Shown: positions 39,638-50,563 of the stretch, in pieces
Layout of the letters: every line of letters begins with the position of its first letter
How positions within the stretch are numbered: the stretch's first letter is position 1
Assembly (NCBI GenBank): GCA_051294375.1
Contig: CM119263.1
Location: 13,343,240-13,407,239, forward strand
Reading direction: 5' to 3'
Source: Paraspadella gotoi
Taxonomy: Eukaryota; Chaetognatha
Length of the DNA stretch: 64,000 bases
Translations under genes and position numbers: made by a program
Notes under the pieces: generated by a model
Told to the model about the DNA's origin: nothing
Database searches by the model: none
Seen by the model: the letters and a program-made list of their open reading frames with translations, nothing else

Positions 39638-39943
39638 ATGGATTTATTTTTGTATTTTGTACCAGGTTTTATTATATACTTGGTTTGTCAATTAGTGAAA
39701 ACAATTTTCTTCTTCGCCTCCTCATCCTCCTTCGCCTCCATCAGCTCCGCCTCCTTCGCCTCCTCATCGATTTCTCGGACGAAAAGATTTGACCGGAAGA
39801 GAAACGTGACTCATGCAGGTGAAAAAGATCACGGGCGCGGACCGGAGGAAGAGGGGTGGAGTCGGGTCACGAGCGCGGTGACGACGAAGCACAAGAGGCG
39901 CGAGGCGAGAATGGGTCAAAGATCTGTAGGGAGAGAAAGATAG
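39638..39943 (+). CDS. Hypothetical open frame, 101 codons
   Basis: Starts at an ATG (MDLFLYFVPGFIIYLVCQLV), giving a hydrophobic N-terminus like a signal anchor. A Ser/Ala repeat follows, encoded by CTCCTTCGC-type repeats, then a balanced basic stretch (KRNVTHAGEKDHGRGPEEEG). It ends 14 bp before the next open frame in another phase. Not recognised. It may be chance. Confidence 0.22.
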   Translation: MDLFLYFVPGFIIYLVCQLVKTIFFFASSSSFASISSASFASSSISRTKRFDRKRNVTHAGEKDHGRGPEEEGWSRVTSAVTTKHKRREARMGQRSVGRER

Positions 39944-39956
39944 TTACTTAGGATCG

Positions 39957-40280
39957 TTGGTTAAAGCGACGGACGCGTCGGGGCCCGAATGGAGGAAGGG
40001 TTTTCGAACTTTGGAGGAAGACGGAAAAGACCGTGGCATGGCTGGTCAAACAACAGTGAGTTGGGAGCAGGTGTCACGGTCCAAAAACAAAAAAAAAACT
40101 TGGGTCAAAACAAAAAGCTGGGCTGATTGGGTGGAGAGGTCGTGGAGAGATCGGTCGCGTGGAAGACGGGGTCGTCTGGCCGAATCGGAGAGACCCAATC
40201 TCGTTGATTCGATCAGAGGGATTTTCTTTTTATTACCAATATTAACAAAAACGCCGGAAAGACACGATTTGCCACCTTAG
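39957..40280 (+). CDS. Hypothetical open frame, 107 codons
   Basis: An open frame of balanced composition with no ATG at its 5' end (TTG at 39957; first ATG 28 codons in, MAGQTTVSWEQVSRSKNKKK). It is rich in Trp, Arg and Lys (KSWADWVERSWRDRSRGRRG). Its last 20 codons (IFFLLPILTKTPERHDLPP) fall in a 64-bp sequence repeated at 40388-40451. It could be an exon following the frame at 39638-39943, but no splice pair joins them. Confidence 0.25.
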   Translation: MVKATDASGPEWRKGFRTLEEDGKDRGMAGQTTVSWEQVSRSKNKKKTWVKTKSWADWVERSWRDRSRGRRGRLAESERPNLVDSIRGIFFLLPILTKTPERHDLPP

Positions 40281-40660
40281 GTCTCTGTTTTTGTCTTTTC
40301 TTTTCCTTTCCTTTCCTTTCCTTTCCTTTCCTTTCCTTTCCTTTCCTTTCCTTCCTTTTCCTTTCCTTTCCTTTCCTTTCCTTTTTTTTTATTACCAATA
40401 TTAACAAAACGCCGGAAAGGACACGATTTGCCACCTTAGGTCTCTGTTTTTATCTTTTTCCTTTCCTTTCCTTTCCTTTCCTTTTCTTTTCTTTTTTCTT
40501 TCTTTTCTTTTCTTTTCTTTCTTTTTTTCTTTTCTTTTCTTTTCTTTTTCCTTTATTTTTCCTTTCCTTTCTTTCCTTTTCTTCTTTCTTTTCTTTTCTT
40601 TTTCTTTTCTTTTCTTTTCTTTTCTTTTCTTCTTTTTTCCTTTCTTTTCTTTTCTTTCGT
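40228..40660. repeat. Duplicated 64-bp word plus (CCTTT)n arrays
   Basis: The sequence from ATTACCAATATTAACAAAA to CACCTTAGGTCTCTG occurs at about 40237-40289 and 40391-40446. Each copy is followed by a CCTTT pentanucleotide array (40295-40385 and 40456-40490), then CTTTT-type repeats to 40660. The composite unit is about 160 bp and tandemly duplicated. Confidence 0.9.
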
Positions 40661-41940
40661 CCTTCCGTTTTTTCCCGGCTTATCTTCCCCCTCGGACCCG
40701 TCGACCATCCATTTTCAACGAGATAAATTCACTATTTGCCATTTTCCGTCTGATTTGTTTGACCCCAACTTTTTCCCATTTATAAGCCTCAGCGCCAATA
40801 TTTGACCCGCAGAGGGGGCGTGCCGCTGCGCTTCCTTACGGCTACTTTGTTCTGCTCCCCCGCTCCTCCCTTGCCACGATTCCACCTGCGGCGGACGAAT
40901 TCTCTTGACCGGGCTTCGCCACCCTCGTCCCACTTCCACCCAGCCGATTCTCTTTTGACCACCCATGAACCGATTTGCCCCGTCTTCAACCGCGTCCCCT
41001 TCTTCCCCGCCCTCTCCTCGAACGCCTTACCTTTTCCCTCCTTCCTCCCAAAACGGATGACCTTTCGTTGACCCGAACGTCATTTTCGGTTTGCCCGGTG
41101 GCGCGTCTGCCCCGGTCCGACCCGGACCCTGGACCCCGGCGGACCCCCGGGGCCCAAAGGGGTCGTGGCCCCTGAGAAGGACATCTCCTTTCTTCCGCGC
41201 CGCCCCCCCTTCCGATTCTAACCGCCCCCCAGAAAACCAAACCCTGGAGATTCAAAGATTACCTGCTTTTCCTTTTTCCATCTCCTATTTCGCTTTCTAT
41301 TAAGAAAAGCTTCCAGGTTTCATATATATTTTATATCTCGTAGGTCCTGTGATTTTTTTTTTTATGGCAAAAAATATAAAAACTCGAAATGTGTCTCATC
41401 GGGATCATTCGCTACATTAATAAGGGGGTTGTAAAATATTTTTTAAAGCTTGTCCCATAGTCGGCAAGATGAAAAGATTTTTAACAAAACCTATTTATGA
41501 CATGTGCAATGACATATGACATATGACAGATGAGGAATCCCATGCGACGGACAGTTTTATTATTCTAAAGAATTATATGGAAAGATTTTCGCACTACAAT
41601 ATTGTTTCACATAGTAGTTATCTGATCATGTATATTCTTATAACATTGTCGGTGACATAATTATTTAGTGTTGATTGTGAACGAGAAGAGAGTGATAAAA
41701 ATGGTGACTAAGTGGGTTGATAAACAGACGGAAGCAGCGACGCGAAGAGGCAGAGTTGATCAGAGGAAAAAAAGTTGAAAAGAGAAAAAAAAGAGGAAGT
41801 TAATAAAAAAGAGGAGAAAAAAAGGAAAGAAAGAAGGAAAAAAGGAAGAAGCGGAAAGTGGCGCCATGGAAAAGTTATGAGGAGTGAAAAGTAAGAGCGA
41901 CAGAGAGACGTGAGAGAGAAGGGGGGCGGAGTTGGTGCGG
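40661..41940. other. Non-genic: GC-rich block then AT-rich block
   Basis: 40780-41240 is C-rich with runs such as GGACCCCCGGGGCCC but shows no recognisable gene. 41300-41760 is AT-rich and includes ATGACATATGACATATGAC near 41510. Nothing further supported. Confidence 0.5.
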
Positions 41941-41943
41941 GAT

Positions 41944-41986
<43 letters not shown>

Positions 41987-41998
41987 TGAGAGAGAGAA

Positions 41999-42038
<40 letters not shown>

Positions 42039-42330
42039 ATGAGAAAATCTCAAACAAGCGTTCGAAAACAGATGACGGGAGGAACAAAACCATTTCTTTC
42101 GTTTTCACGCGCGTTCGAGCAAAGAACGGAGAGAAATGAAAGAGAATGAAAAAAAAAATAATTAGAAATGAGGGTAAGAGAAGAAGAACCGAGAGTTAAA
42201 TAGAGAGAGAGAGAGAGAGAAGAGAGAGAGAGGAGAAGGAGGAGAGGAGATGGAGAGAGTATGAAGAGAGAGAGAAGAGACGAGAAGAGAGAGGGAGAGA
42301 GAGAGAGAGAGACAAGAGAGAAGGAAAAAT
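41944..42330. repeat. Two (GA)n-rich tracts
   Basis: Interrupted GA repeats at 41944-42034 and 42200-42330, separated by mixed sequence. Confidence 0.9.
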
Positions 42331-43989
42331 AGAGAGACACTAATAGAGAAGGAAAAATATTTCTATCTTGAGATCAACAGAGATACTACGTATTACACAA
42401 TTTGTGTTTGATTTTAATCTGTGAAACCGAACAAATGTGACCTTAAATAATTTCTTCTCACTCTCTCTCTATTTTTCCTTTGAATTTTTCCGCCGATTTT
42501 TTCCCTGACGCATGACCATCGTTTATAATCCTTTCGATTATAGATCGAATTCCCAGTTAACGAGCATTTGTTTACTATTTCGTTCTCTTTTTATTTCAAT
42601 TTCTACATATGATGTGTTGCCTCGGATGTTGGGCTTGGCGCAGTTTGGACTCGGCCAAGACTTCCTCACTGGCTTGGGCGCGGTTTGGGCTCGAGGGTTG
42701 GCGCTGGCGTACATCATTTAAGACGTGACAAGGGACGAAGGGAGGCATTGTGTGAGATTTGATTTATGTGAAGCTTGTGAAACGGCGGCTTGTGAAACGG
42801 CGGCGAGGCGTGGATGGTGGGAGAGAGCGTATGGTGAAGAGAGGGGAAGTGGGATCTGGGAAAGAAGGGAGGGGGGATAATAGAAGTGAGAGGGCGAAAG
42901 AAATGTCCGAACAAACGTCGTGGAAGACAAATCGGGGAAAGAGAACGAGGAAAGGTTAAAGTTGTGTGAAATCCAATGTGAAATCCAAAATTCACGAAAA
43001 GAGATAAAATAGTGTTAAGTAAGAGCAAGAAGAGTCAAGTTTTATTATCATATAGTTTTTGTTTTTACTGAAAAATAATTTTCGAAGATTAGATAATTGA
43101 ATAGTTTTGCTTTTCGTCCCATTCCGCAAATTCCGAGAATGTTTCGGACATTCGGCGGAGAGTAATTGAATTTTGTTTACATCTTCTTCGAACTGACAAT
43201 CATTGAAATTCCAATTAAACTTACTCAACTTTGGTCGACCTCCTCCCGTTCATCATTTTCATCGTCACCGTCGTCGTCGTCGTCGCGTTCATCGTCGTCT
43301 TCGTCGTCTCCGACGAAACATATTCTTTTTTTTTTTTCACTACGAACGGAATTAAAATTCAAGTCCGAATCTCGGTTCGTTGTCCCGCATAATGAACTTT
43401 TTTTCCTTCGACCGCTTCTCTCTTTCTTTCTCTCGCTATATTTCTTACTTGTGTTTTCTCTCTTTCTTTTTCTCCTGAACGTTCCTTTTTTTTATTTCTT
43501 TCTTTCTTTTTCTCCTTCTTCGCTCTTCCTCCTCCTCCTCCTCCTTCACTCCGTCTGGTCATTTTTCCATTTCGTATTCTAGTCACGTTTTGCCCTCAAC
43601 CGTCCATCGGCCAGGCATCGTCCTCTCCGGGCCTTCCTCCTTTCCTCCTTTCTTCCTTTCCTCCTTTGACCTTCTCCACTCCCTCCCCATCGAGTACACC
43701 ACCCACGCATCTCTATCCCCTTTCCAGACCACTTCCTTTAGGAACAACCACCTCCTTAAACGTTTTCTTCTTTTTTCTTTTCTATTCTTCCTTCGATTTC
43801 ATCTCAATCTTTCTCTTCAGTCACCACCCTTTATCCTCTCCTCGCCCGGCCCTTCCATACCCCTACCGTTTCCAACAATACCCCCCTTTCCCACTCTCGC
43901 CTCACACCCCTACCTCCCCCCCGCTCGCTTCTCGCGTCCGCCAACCCTTAACCAGCCGGGGATCCCGAGCCAAAGACGTGATCCGCGAG
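42331..43989. other. Non-genic stretch with (CGT)n run
   Basis: A 15-bp direct repeat CTTGTGAAACGGCGG occurs twice at about 42774-42804. 43255-43310 is a (CGT)n-rich run. On the minus strand this reads as an acidic Asp/Glu stretch ending at a TGA that abuts a GTAAGT word (43219-43224), but the plus strand gives only poly-Ser. 43600-43960 is pyrimidine-rich. No gene supported. Confidence 0.45.
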
Positions 43990-45005
43990 TCAACGAAAGA
44001 AAAAAAAAAAAGGAAAAAAAAAAAAAGATAAAAAAAAAAAAAATAAGAAAAAAAAAGAATTCAACGCGAAGTTTTTTCACGAGAATCAACGACGAAGAAA
44101 TCGATAAGAATCGTTTCTTTTCTTCTGTTTATTTGTTTGTTGAGTGAACTTGTTTGTAAGATTGTTAGTTTTTATCATTTCAGTATTTTTATACGTTCGG
44201 TACCTGCGCCTACTAATAGCATAAAATTCATTGTCCTAAAAGGTACAGACAGATTGGCGACCACCAGATTCACAATCCAACCCATTGATCGACCAATGGA
44301 CCGACCGACCGAGTGACGGACGGACCGACCGAACTATTTCCTCTCCGGTCGACCGACGTTTACGTCACTCTATTTCCATCCGCGTGAAAATCCCCGTAAT
44401 AAACCCCGTTTTTTTCTGCCTCTAATCTTCCACCTGATTTCCCGCCGACTTCACCTGCTTCCTTCGTCAAGAGGTAGGGAAGAGTAGGGCGTCGTTGGGA
44501 GAGATGGGGAAGAAGCGGGGAGGGCTGGGGTTGGGAGCAGGGGGTGGCGGAGGAAAGTGGGGCGGGTGTAGGGAGTTATTTATCGATGCCGATTTAGCGA
44601 GGAGAAGGTTGCGAGGGAACAAGGTTAAGGGGTCGATCGAAAGAAAAGAAGGTACGGACAGAATAGCCAGTCTAGGGCGCGGTTGCGCAACAGAAGGGCG
44701 CGTTCGAGACGGCGGAAGAGACGCGAGAAAGGTTCGCGCGAAAGGCGCCGCCCCGGAAAGGTCATTGACGTTATATCTTCCTTTTTCGCCTCTTGCGTTT
44801 CAAAGCGCGAGCGACCCCGCCAATGGAGATGGGCTCGGGCGGGCGGCAGGGCACGGAGGAAAACGGGAGGAGTGCCACGTGTGGAAGGCGGGTGAAGGCT
44901 GACGGTGGGGGGAAAAGAGCCCGACCGCATAAGGGCAACGATTTCCGTGTTACCACACAGCGAAAAAAAAAACCGGACCGAGTCTTACAATATCTTTCTC
45001 TCGCA
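43990..45005. other. A-rich tract, (GACC)n and CpG-rich pocket
   Basis: 43996-44058 is A-rich. 44293-44360 contains a short GACC/GACG repeat. 44480-44990 is GC- and CpG-rich with CCACGTGTGG near 44876 and several overlapping frames on both strands. None has codon or splice support, though a promoter or first exon is possible. Confidence 0.4.
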
Positions 45006-45009
45006 TATA

Positions 45010-45031
45010 CATTTTCTCTCTCTCTTCTCTC

Positions 45032-45079
<48 letters not shown>

Positions 45080-45106
45080 ATCTCTCTCTCTCTCTCTCTC
45101 TCCATC
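45010..45106. repeat. (CT)n microsatellite
   Basis: CT tract of about 95 bp; 45110-45910 beyond it is mostly AT-rich with no supported gene. Confidence 0.93.
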
Positions 45107-45915
45107 TCCGAGTCCTCTATTTCCTCTTCCTACCCTCCTTCACTATCCATGGACCTCGTTTTCGACTCTATTTGGGCCCCGATTTCGATTTTGCCAGATT
45201 ATCTGTCACACACTTATTTAAAGATTCACGCTTCTCCTTTTTTCCGCTCTTCGGTCCTTCAAATGAAGCTCAATGTCGACGAGGAGTCAGAGTTCTCGTT
45301 AAGTATGAGAGATTGAGAAATTCTGAAGAATTAGATGAGTGGTTGAACTGATGAATTGTTGGAAATATCAAGTTCTGGACGGGCGCATAGAGGAACAGGC
45401 CGGTGAAAATAGACATTAATGCTGTTCGGATGACAAAAGTTTTAAAGTTGGATTCGGAAGGGCGGAGTTGATAATTGAAAAAAAGAAGGAAAATAAAGAT
45501 AAAGGAGATATACCAAGCATCATCTTACGTAAGGTTATTAAAAACTTTGTAAGTACTATGTAAGTTTGGTTGATGCGTATCTTTTTTTTAAAAAACTACG
45601 AAGAAGACAAAATACTTCGAATATCTCGAGCGTCTAAAAAATAAAAAAGAATATCTACGTCACCATTTAATTGACATCGATGACGCGCGTGACAATCATT
45701 AGGAAAACCAATCGGCGAGACAAAGATAAACCAAATTAAAGTTCACAACCAAAGTTCACATTTCACTTTCTTTTTTGTTGGAGCAAAATTTTGGCTTTTG
45801 TATTCATGGTTTATGGTTTGAAATGATTCAGACTTAGTATTAATAACATTTACCATATTTGATGAATCGAAATCAAAGTATCGGGGAGCCAAATAAAAAA
45901 CTTCCATGTCTAAGA

Positions 45916-45917
<2 letters not shown>

Positions 45918-45959
<42 letters not shown>

Positions 45960-46097
45960 CTCTCTCTCTCCTCTCCTCTCTCTCTTATCTCTTTCTCTCT
46001 CTCTCTCTCTCAAACACAGTCCGCTAATCAACTTTATTTCTCACACCCCATTTACTCTCTCTCTCTCTCTCTCTCTCTTCTTCTCTCTCTCTCTTTC

Positions 46098-46128
<31 letters not shown>

Positions 46129-46140
46129 TCTCCCTCTCTT
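45918..46140. repeat. (CT)n-rich tract in two blocks
   Basis: CT repeats at 45918-46012 and 46054-46140 with a 40-bp spacer. Confidence 0.93.
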
Positions 46141-46317
46141 TCTTTCTACCCTCTTTTTCCCTTTAAACTCCCTGCTGATTTATTACAAGCTCGCAGACGC
46201 TTTTGAAGAAAAAGTTTTACTGCCTCTTTCTAGCGACGTCGACCCGCTTTTGATAGTTTCCCCTCTAACAAGGTTTCGGATTTATTCTAAAACCGTTTTT
46301 CTCGGAACCCAACTAAA

Positions 46318-46455
46318 AGAGAGAGAGAGAGAAAAAGAGAAAAGAGAGAGAGAGCAGAGAAAGGAGAGAGAAGAGAATGAGAGAGAGAGAGATCGAAGAG
46401 AGAGAGAGGGAGAGAGACGAGAGAGAGAGAGAGAGGGGCCTAAAAGAGAGGGAGA
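46318..46455. repeat. (GA)n-rich tract
   Basis: Interrupted GA repeat of about 135 bp, inverted relative to the CT tracts 200-400 bp upstream. Confidence 0.93.
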
Positions 46456-46575
46456 GCGACAAAACAGTGTCAAAGTACACAGCGGTTCTAGATTACTTCC
46501 GCTGCGACTTCAAGGCGTAAATTTCCGGATGAATTCTTCAGGTTTTTTCGGTTCTTTGAAGGGGATTTCTTCAAC

Positions 46576-46671
46576 GGCGGTGGCGGGATATAGCAAAAGG
46601 CGGTGGCGGGGATTCAGTTAAAGGCGGTGGCGGGGAATTTTTAAATAGTGGTGGCGGGGATTTTGTAAAAG
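46576..46671. repeat. GGCGGTGGCGGG minisatellite, four units
   Basis: Units begin at 46576, 46599, 46623 and 46648 (23-25 bp apart), each with a G-rich core and a variable AT-rich tail. The G-runs could favour quadruplex structure. Close behind it AAACTATC is repeated three times at about 46706-46730. Confidence 0.9.
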
Positions 46672-46749
46672 GAGATGTTTCTTTTAAGAAAAGCCGTCGT
46701 TGAATGTTGAAACTATCAAACTATCAAACTATCCACCAACCGTTCATCG

Positions 46750-46930
46750 GCGGACATTGGTGCTGGAGGCAAGTCATTCGCCTCCCAATCCAAAGGCCCG
46801 GGGTTCTAGCCCGGTGGTCGCCTAGCAGTTAAGAGGGACGGGGCGCTTAACCCGCCTGTAACACTTTGTTACAGCCTGATCTGAAGCTCAGGGACTCCTG
46901 CTATTGAACGGTTCTGTCACTAACACATAA
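46750..46930 (+). mobile_element. tRNA-derived SINE-like element
   Basis: A degenerate tRNA-like head runs from 46758 to 46815. GCCTCCCAATCCAAAGGC resembles an anticodon arm, and GGTTCTAGCCC (46802-46812) matches the RNA polymerase III B box (GGTTCGANTCC) with few changes. A perfect 7-bp stem, CTGTAAC-ACTTT-GTTACAG (46856-46874), follows. The A box is poor and no full tRNA cloverleaf forms, so a functional tRNA gene is unlikely. Only one copy is in the window. The 3' end is not defined. Confidence 0.45.
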
Positions 46931-47201
46931 CAATAATTACTGTCTCTTCAAAGATCGTTATGGAGCTATGAATAAGACAGCCGATCAGTTTAAGTAAATT
47001 TTAAATTCTTATGAAAAAAACAGATTTTGGTGATTTCTACCCACGTTTTTAAAGTCGTGAAAACATTTTAAACCAACTCGTTCGAGTCACGTCTCCTCCA
47101 CAAGCCACGTTACTCATAAAACCGTCACCCTGTAATCTTCTACCCAACAATCCCTCTCTTCCTGCCCACCCTCGAGTTTAATCATTTCTTCACCCTGGAT
47201 C

Positions 47202-47265
47202 CCCTTCCTACGACGCCAGGAAGGGCAGCGGCTCCTCAGCCGCCCAGCCCGGCGCCGTAAACCGA
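47202..47265. other. Two adjacent perfect hairpins, possible SINE tail
   Basis: CCCTTCCT (47202-47209) pairs with AGGAAGGG (47218-47225) over an 8-nt loop. GCGGCT (47228-47233) pairs with AGCCGC (47238-47243) over a 4-nt loop. The string GCCAGGAAGGGCAGC followed by GCGCCGTAAACC resembles conserved tails of some invertebrate SINEs or their partner LINEs. This is a memory-based resemblance and could be coincidence. Confidence 0.3.
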
Positions 47266-47541
47266 CTAAACCCCCAAATCTGTATTACAAGATTCGGCGT
47301 CGGTGGCGGCGAGAAAAGGTCGAGAGGTTTATGAGATCCATTCGAAGGCGAAGACAAAAAAGAGAGTAGAAGGAGGAGGAGAGAAAAGAAGGAAGGGAAG
47401 AGAGGGTTAAAGAGATTCGATGGAAGAGGAAATTGGTGAGAAGTAAGATATAAGAGATATATATATATATATGATAAGCTATCGGGAATGATCTTGACGA
47501 AAATAAAAAGGCAGAGGCGAGAGTCGTGAAATTAAAATTGG

Positions 47542-48140
47542 GTGCAGGCCTTTGTTCACATTTTCCTTACCCTCAGAGGAGTGACACGCTTACTTTTCCC
47601 TTACTCTCCCCAATTCTGCTCCTTTGAGAGTCGTCCTCAACGAAACCTGGCTTCGATAGGGTCACGTGTTTTCTCAGGGTCGGGTGAGTTTCACGGTTCC
47701 ATCGAGTCGCTTCACTCACTCACTGCGATCTATCCCTCGTTGGGTCGTCCGAACAAACAGGGTCTTTCGTTTTAATTTGGTTGTCGTCTTGGAAGTAGGT
47801 AAAAAAAAAATAGGCTCAGGAAATTTTAAGGTGCATAACCCAGATGATTTCCCTCGGTTTGATACTAAACCGTTGTTCAATTTAAACTTAACAATATCTG
47901 ATTCTTCCATCCAGGGGGGAGGACCTGAACAGTCAACAGTATTTCCTGCAACTTTCATCATTCTTGTTCTCCCATCTCTCTTATCGGTAACTTCTATCTA
48001 TTTATCTTTATCCCGGATCGAACTCTTACTGAAGAATCCCTCTCAACCGCAGAGGTACAACAACCTTTTTGAAACAAATTTAACCAGACCAAGGTTAACT
48101 CGGGGACGTAACAGAAATACAGAGGAGATAAGGTTGAAAA
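47542..48140 (+). CDS. Overlapping hypothetical frames, weak
   Basis: One frame (47542-47775, GTG start) reads LLFPYSPQFCSFESRPQRNL and reaches a GTGAGT donor-like word after FSGS. A second (47666 onward, GTG start) includes NFKVHNPDDFPRFDTKPLFN. It passes a good acceptor (TTCTTCCATCCAG at about 47914) and reads GGGPEQSTVFPATF before running into the CTTTT tract. The donor and acceptor are not in compatible phase. Not recognised. Confidence 0.18.
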
Positions 48141-48169
48141 GATTTTTTTTCTTGTTTTCCCTCCTTTCT

Positions 48170-48380
48170 TTTTTTTTGCTTCTTTTCTTTTCTTTTTCTT
48201 TTCTTTTCTTCTTTTCTTTCTTTCTTTCTTTTCTTTTTCTTTCTTTTCTTTTCTGTTTCTTTCTTTTCTTTTCTTATCTTTTCTAACTTTCTCTATTCTT
48301 TTCTTTTTTTTTTTACCTTTTTTAAATGTTTTTTTTTTTTCAATTTTTTTATTTCTTTTCTTTTTTTTTTTTTTTCTTAA
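48170..48380. repeat. CTTTT/T-rich low-complexity tract
   Basis: About 210 bp of CTTTT- and CTTTC-type repeats passing into poly(T). Confidence 0.93.
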
Positions 48381-48421
48381 GGTTTTCGTTCGCCTTCGGT
48401 CGAAGGAGAGAACGTCCCCCC

Positions 48422-48490
48422 CCTTTTGATAGAATCCTCGTACCGAAAGGAGGCGGGGCCCAACCTCCTGTTCCTCCTTTAGACTTTAAA
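48422..48490. repeat. Short duplicate of 51016-51079
   Basis: ATAGAATCCTCGTAC through CCTCCTTTAGACTTT matches 51019-51079 with small indels; sequence beyond it diverges. It probably belongs to the same duplicated locus as segment D. Confidence 0.8.
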
Positions 48491-49139
48491 GGAGGATTTC
48501 ACCTACTTATCTCCATCCGTTTTCCTCTCTTTCTCTTCTTTCCTTTTTTCCACATCTGCCCCCAGTTCCTTCCTTCCGATCTCTCTCTCGCTCTCTCTCT
48601 CTCTTTCTCTCTCTCTCTGTGTGTGTTTCTTTATTCCAATTTTTTTTCTCTCACCCGTCTTAAAATATATTTTTTTCTTATTCAACCCCTTCTTTTTTAC
48701 TTTTTCTGACCAAATGTGTGTTTTTTTTATTATTATTACTAAGTTGTTCTTCCAAAGATTAACTGATCGAAATCCCGGTAGAGAAAAAATCAGAAAGAAC
48801 AAAAAGTTAATTTGAAAAATCGACGAACAGTATAAAATTTCAGGGTCGCGGCAGTGGTGCATTCATTTCAAGAATTTTTGCATCGGACAAGAACTATGAG
48901 CCCAACAAGAATACAAAGCAAAGTCAACAAAAGTAAAGACAGCAAAATTTCTTTTCTACACATCAGAATCAGAAAATTGAAAGTTCAAAAATAGAACCTA
49001 CTTTAAGTAATACTGAAATTTATGGAGTGGTTGAAAAAAAAAAGTATTTACGTTTGATTCGACTTCGATAGAAAACGAAACTCAATTTTACACTTTTCAG
49101 TTTTATGGAAGCCAATTCGTCGGAAACTTTTTTTTCTCT

Positions 49140-49475
49140 TTTATTTCTTCATTTAAATGTCAACATCTTTATCCAACTTTTAAAGATTCAGACTGAATAC
49201 AGACGAAGGATACAGTTAAGCTACCCCGGCCTCTTTCGATGAAATGTCGGCTTCTACTGTTTCAAACTGTTGATCGGTTCCGACAGGCGGCCTCGGTTTG
49301 GAACTCTAGGTTCGGCTCCAGTTTCGCCAACTGGTCGGGGCTGCGTCACGTAGGCGCCGTTAACGTTCAGATCGTCCAAATACGACGCCCTCCACCCAAC
49401 CGACGCCACCAAACGCCCCTCGACTCTACCCGACCCCACACGGCCCCTCCCCGGCTCCCATCCGAATCGGATCAA
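49140..49475 (-). CDS. Candidate terminal exon with poly(A) signal (copy 1)
   Basis: The minus-strand frame ends with ASVGWRASYLDDLNVNGAYV, then TQPRPVGETGAEPRVPNRGR and SEPINSLKQ, stopping at 49254-49256. AATAAA (minus) lies at 49140-49145, about 110 bp on. The core ASVGWRASYLDDLNVNGAY is identical at DNA level in copy 2 (52102-52383), whereas flanks differ by indels. The 5' boundary is unclear: acceptor-like CTTAGG and GCAG words lie near 49500-49525. Balanced composition. Family not recognised. Confidence 0.35.
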
Positions 49476-49769
49476 TTTTTCCCACTTTCACTGCCTAACT
49501 TCAAGGCCTTTGGGTTGCCTTAGGAAACACATTCCTTTTTCACTTTATATTTTTTCTATTATAAATATTATTTTTAAAAATATAATATATCTAAACATAA
49601 AATGTTAAGAACCATCCTTTAGAAAACCCGAAAGTCAAGCAACCCCCTACCCATAGATCATAAGAAAAGAGAGAAAAGAGAGGAGAGAGAGAGAAGAGAC
49701 GAGAGACGAGAGAGAGAGATGAGAGAGAGAGACGGTGAGGGACGAGAGAGAGAGAGAGAGAGCTGGAGG

Positions 49770-50006
49770 CGTGTTCGCGGGCACGTCAGGCCTTTGCTGC
49801 ACCAGCTGTTTGCGCAGCAGCGATCGTCAGCTGGTACGAGGACGCAAGCTGCGTGCAGAGCGCCGGCTCGATGGTTGAAGATATGTAATGGGATTTCTGG
49901 ATTTCCCGTTGGTTGCTGCGAGAAATTTGGCGCAAATTGATGCATACCACCTCCGCCTCCTTCGTGGATCCACCGCCGCCACCACCGCGCCCCGACTCTG
50001 CCGTCA

Positions 50007-50040
<34 letters not shown>

Positions 50041-50104
50041 AAACCCCGCCGCGGCTTTCGCGCCCGCTTATTCGTCTTAATCCTCGGGCGGAGCGCAAAA
50101 ACAA
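49770..50104 (-). CDS. Candidate GC-rich exon with (GGC)n
   Basis: The minus strand has a (GGC)n run (50009-50039). One frame gives poly-Gly then HEGGGGGMHQFAPNFSQQPT. Another gives poly-Ala, LTAESGRGGGGGGSTKEAEV and later SSYQLTIAAAQTAGAAKA before a stop. Both are open for more than 60 codons and I cannot choose between them. It lies upstream of the candidate terminal exon at 49140-49475 and could be part of the same gene. In copy 2 (about 52640-52990) indels break both frames. Confidence 0.22.
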
Positions 50105-50563
50105 ATCGCGCGACTCTTTGTGTCAACGAGAGTTTTCAAAGTTGCCGAGGGAAAATAATTTGGGATAAGCGTTCATAAATAACCGCCGACGAAATATTTT
50201 TGCCCCCTGATGCCTCGCAATACTTTCGGTATTTTGACATATTTTCGCTGTTTTACTTTCGTAAATATATACGTACTGAGCAAGAAAGTTATGAACTGGA
50301 GTGATGGACGTCGTAGAGTGGGCGCGTCAGCGACTTATTGACGTGACGAGAAAGACGAAGAAGAGTTAATTCTCTGGTTCTCGGTAATACTACTAGGGTC
50401 TAAATACTTGAGGATTGAGCAAAAAGGGCAAAGGACATGATGAGGGTGAGAAAGAAAAAGAAAGAAATAAAAAGATAATGACTAAATTACTTCAACGCAG
50501 AGAAAAAAGGAACGGCACAAAGAAAGTCAAACCCTTAAACCAATACTGAATAAAGAAATAAAG

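Larger units (their letters stand above)
48823..50540. repeat. Duplicated segment D, copy 1
   Basis: Direct repeat of 51690-53375, from CGAACAGTATAAAATTTC to GACTAAATTACTTCAACG. Differences are mostly indels, with copy 2 noisier. It contains a minus-strand candidate terminal exon, a GGC/GCC-rich candidate exon and a (GA)n tract at 49670-49760. A 31-codon minus-strand ATG frame (48868-48963, MCRKEILLSLLLLTLLCILV) is strongly hydrophobic, and its N-terminus and hydrophobic character recur in copy 2. Confidence 0.9.

Noticed and set aside
41090-41260. GC-rich block as rRNA or a CpG-island exon
   Set aside because: No rRNA landmark words, no conserved frame and no splice signals.
43166-43582. 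Poly-Ser plus-strand frame
   Set aside because: Arises from the (CGT)n run and following T-rich DNA; no balanced segment.
46758-46815. Functional tRNA gene
   Set aside because: D arm and acceptor stem do not form and the A box is poor; a tRNA-derived SINE-like head fits better.
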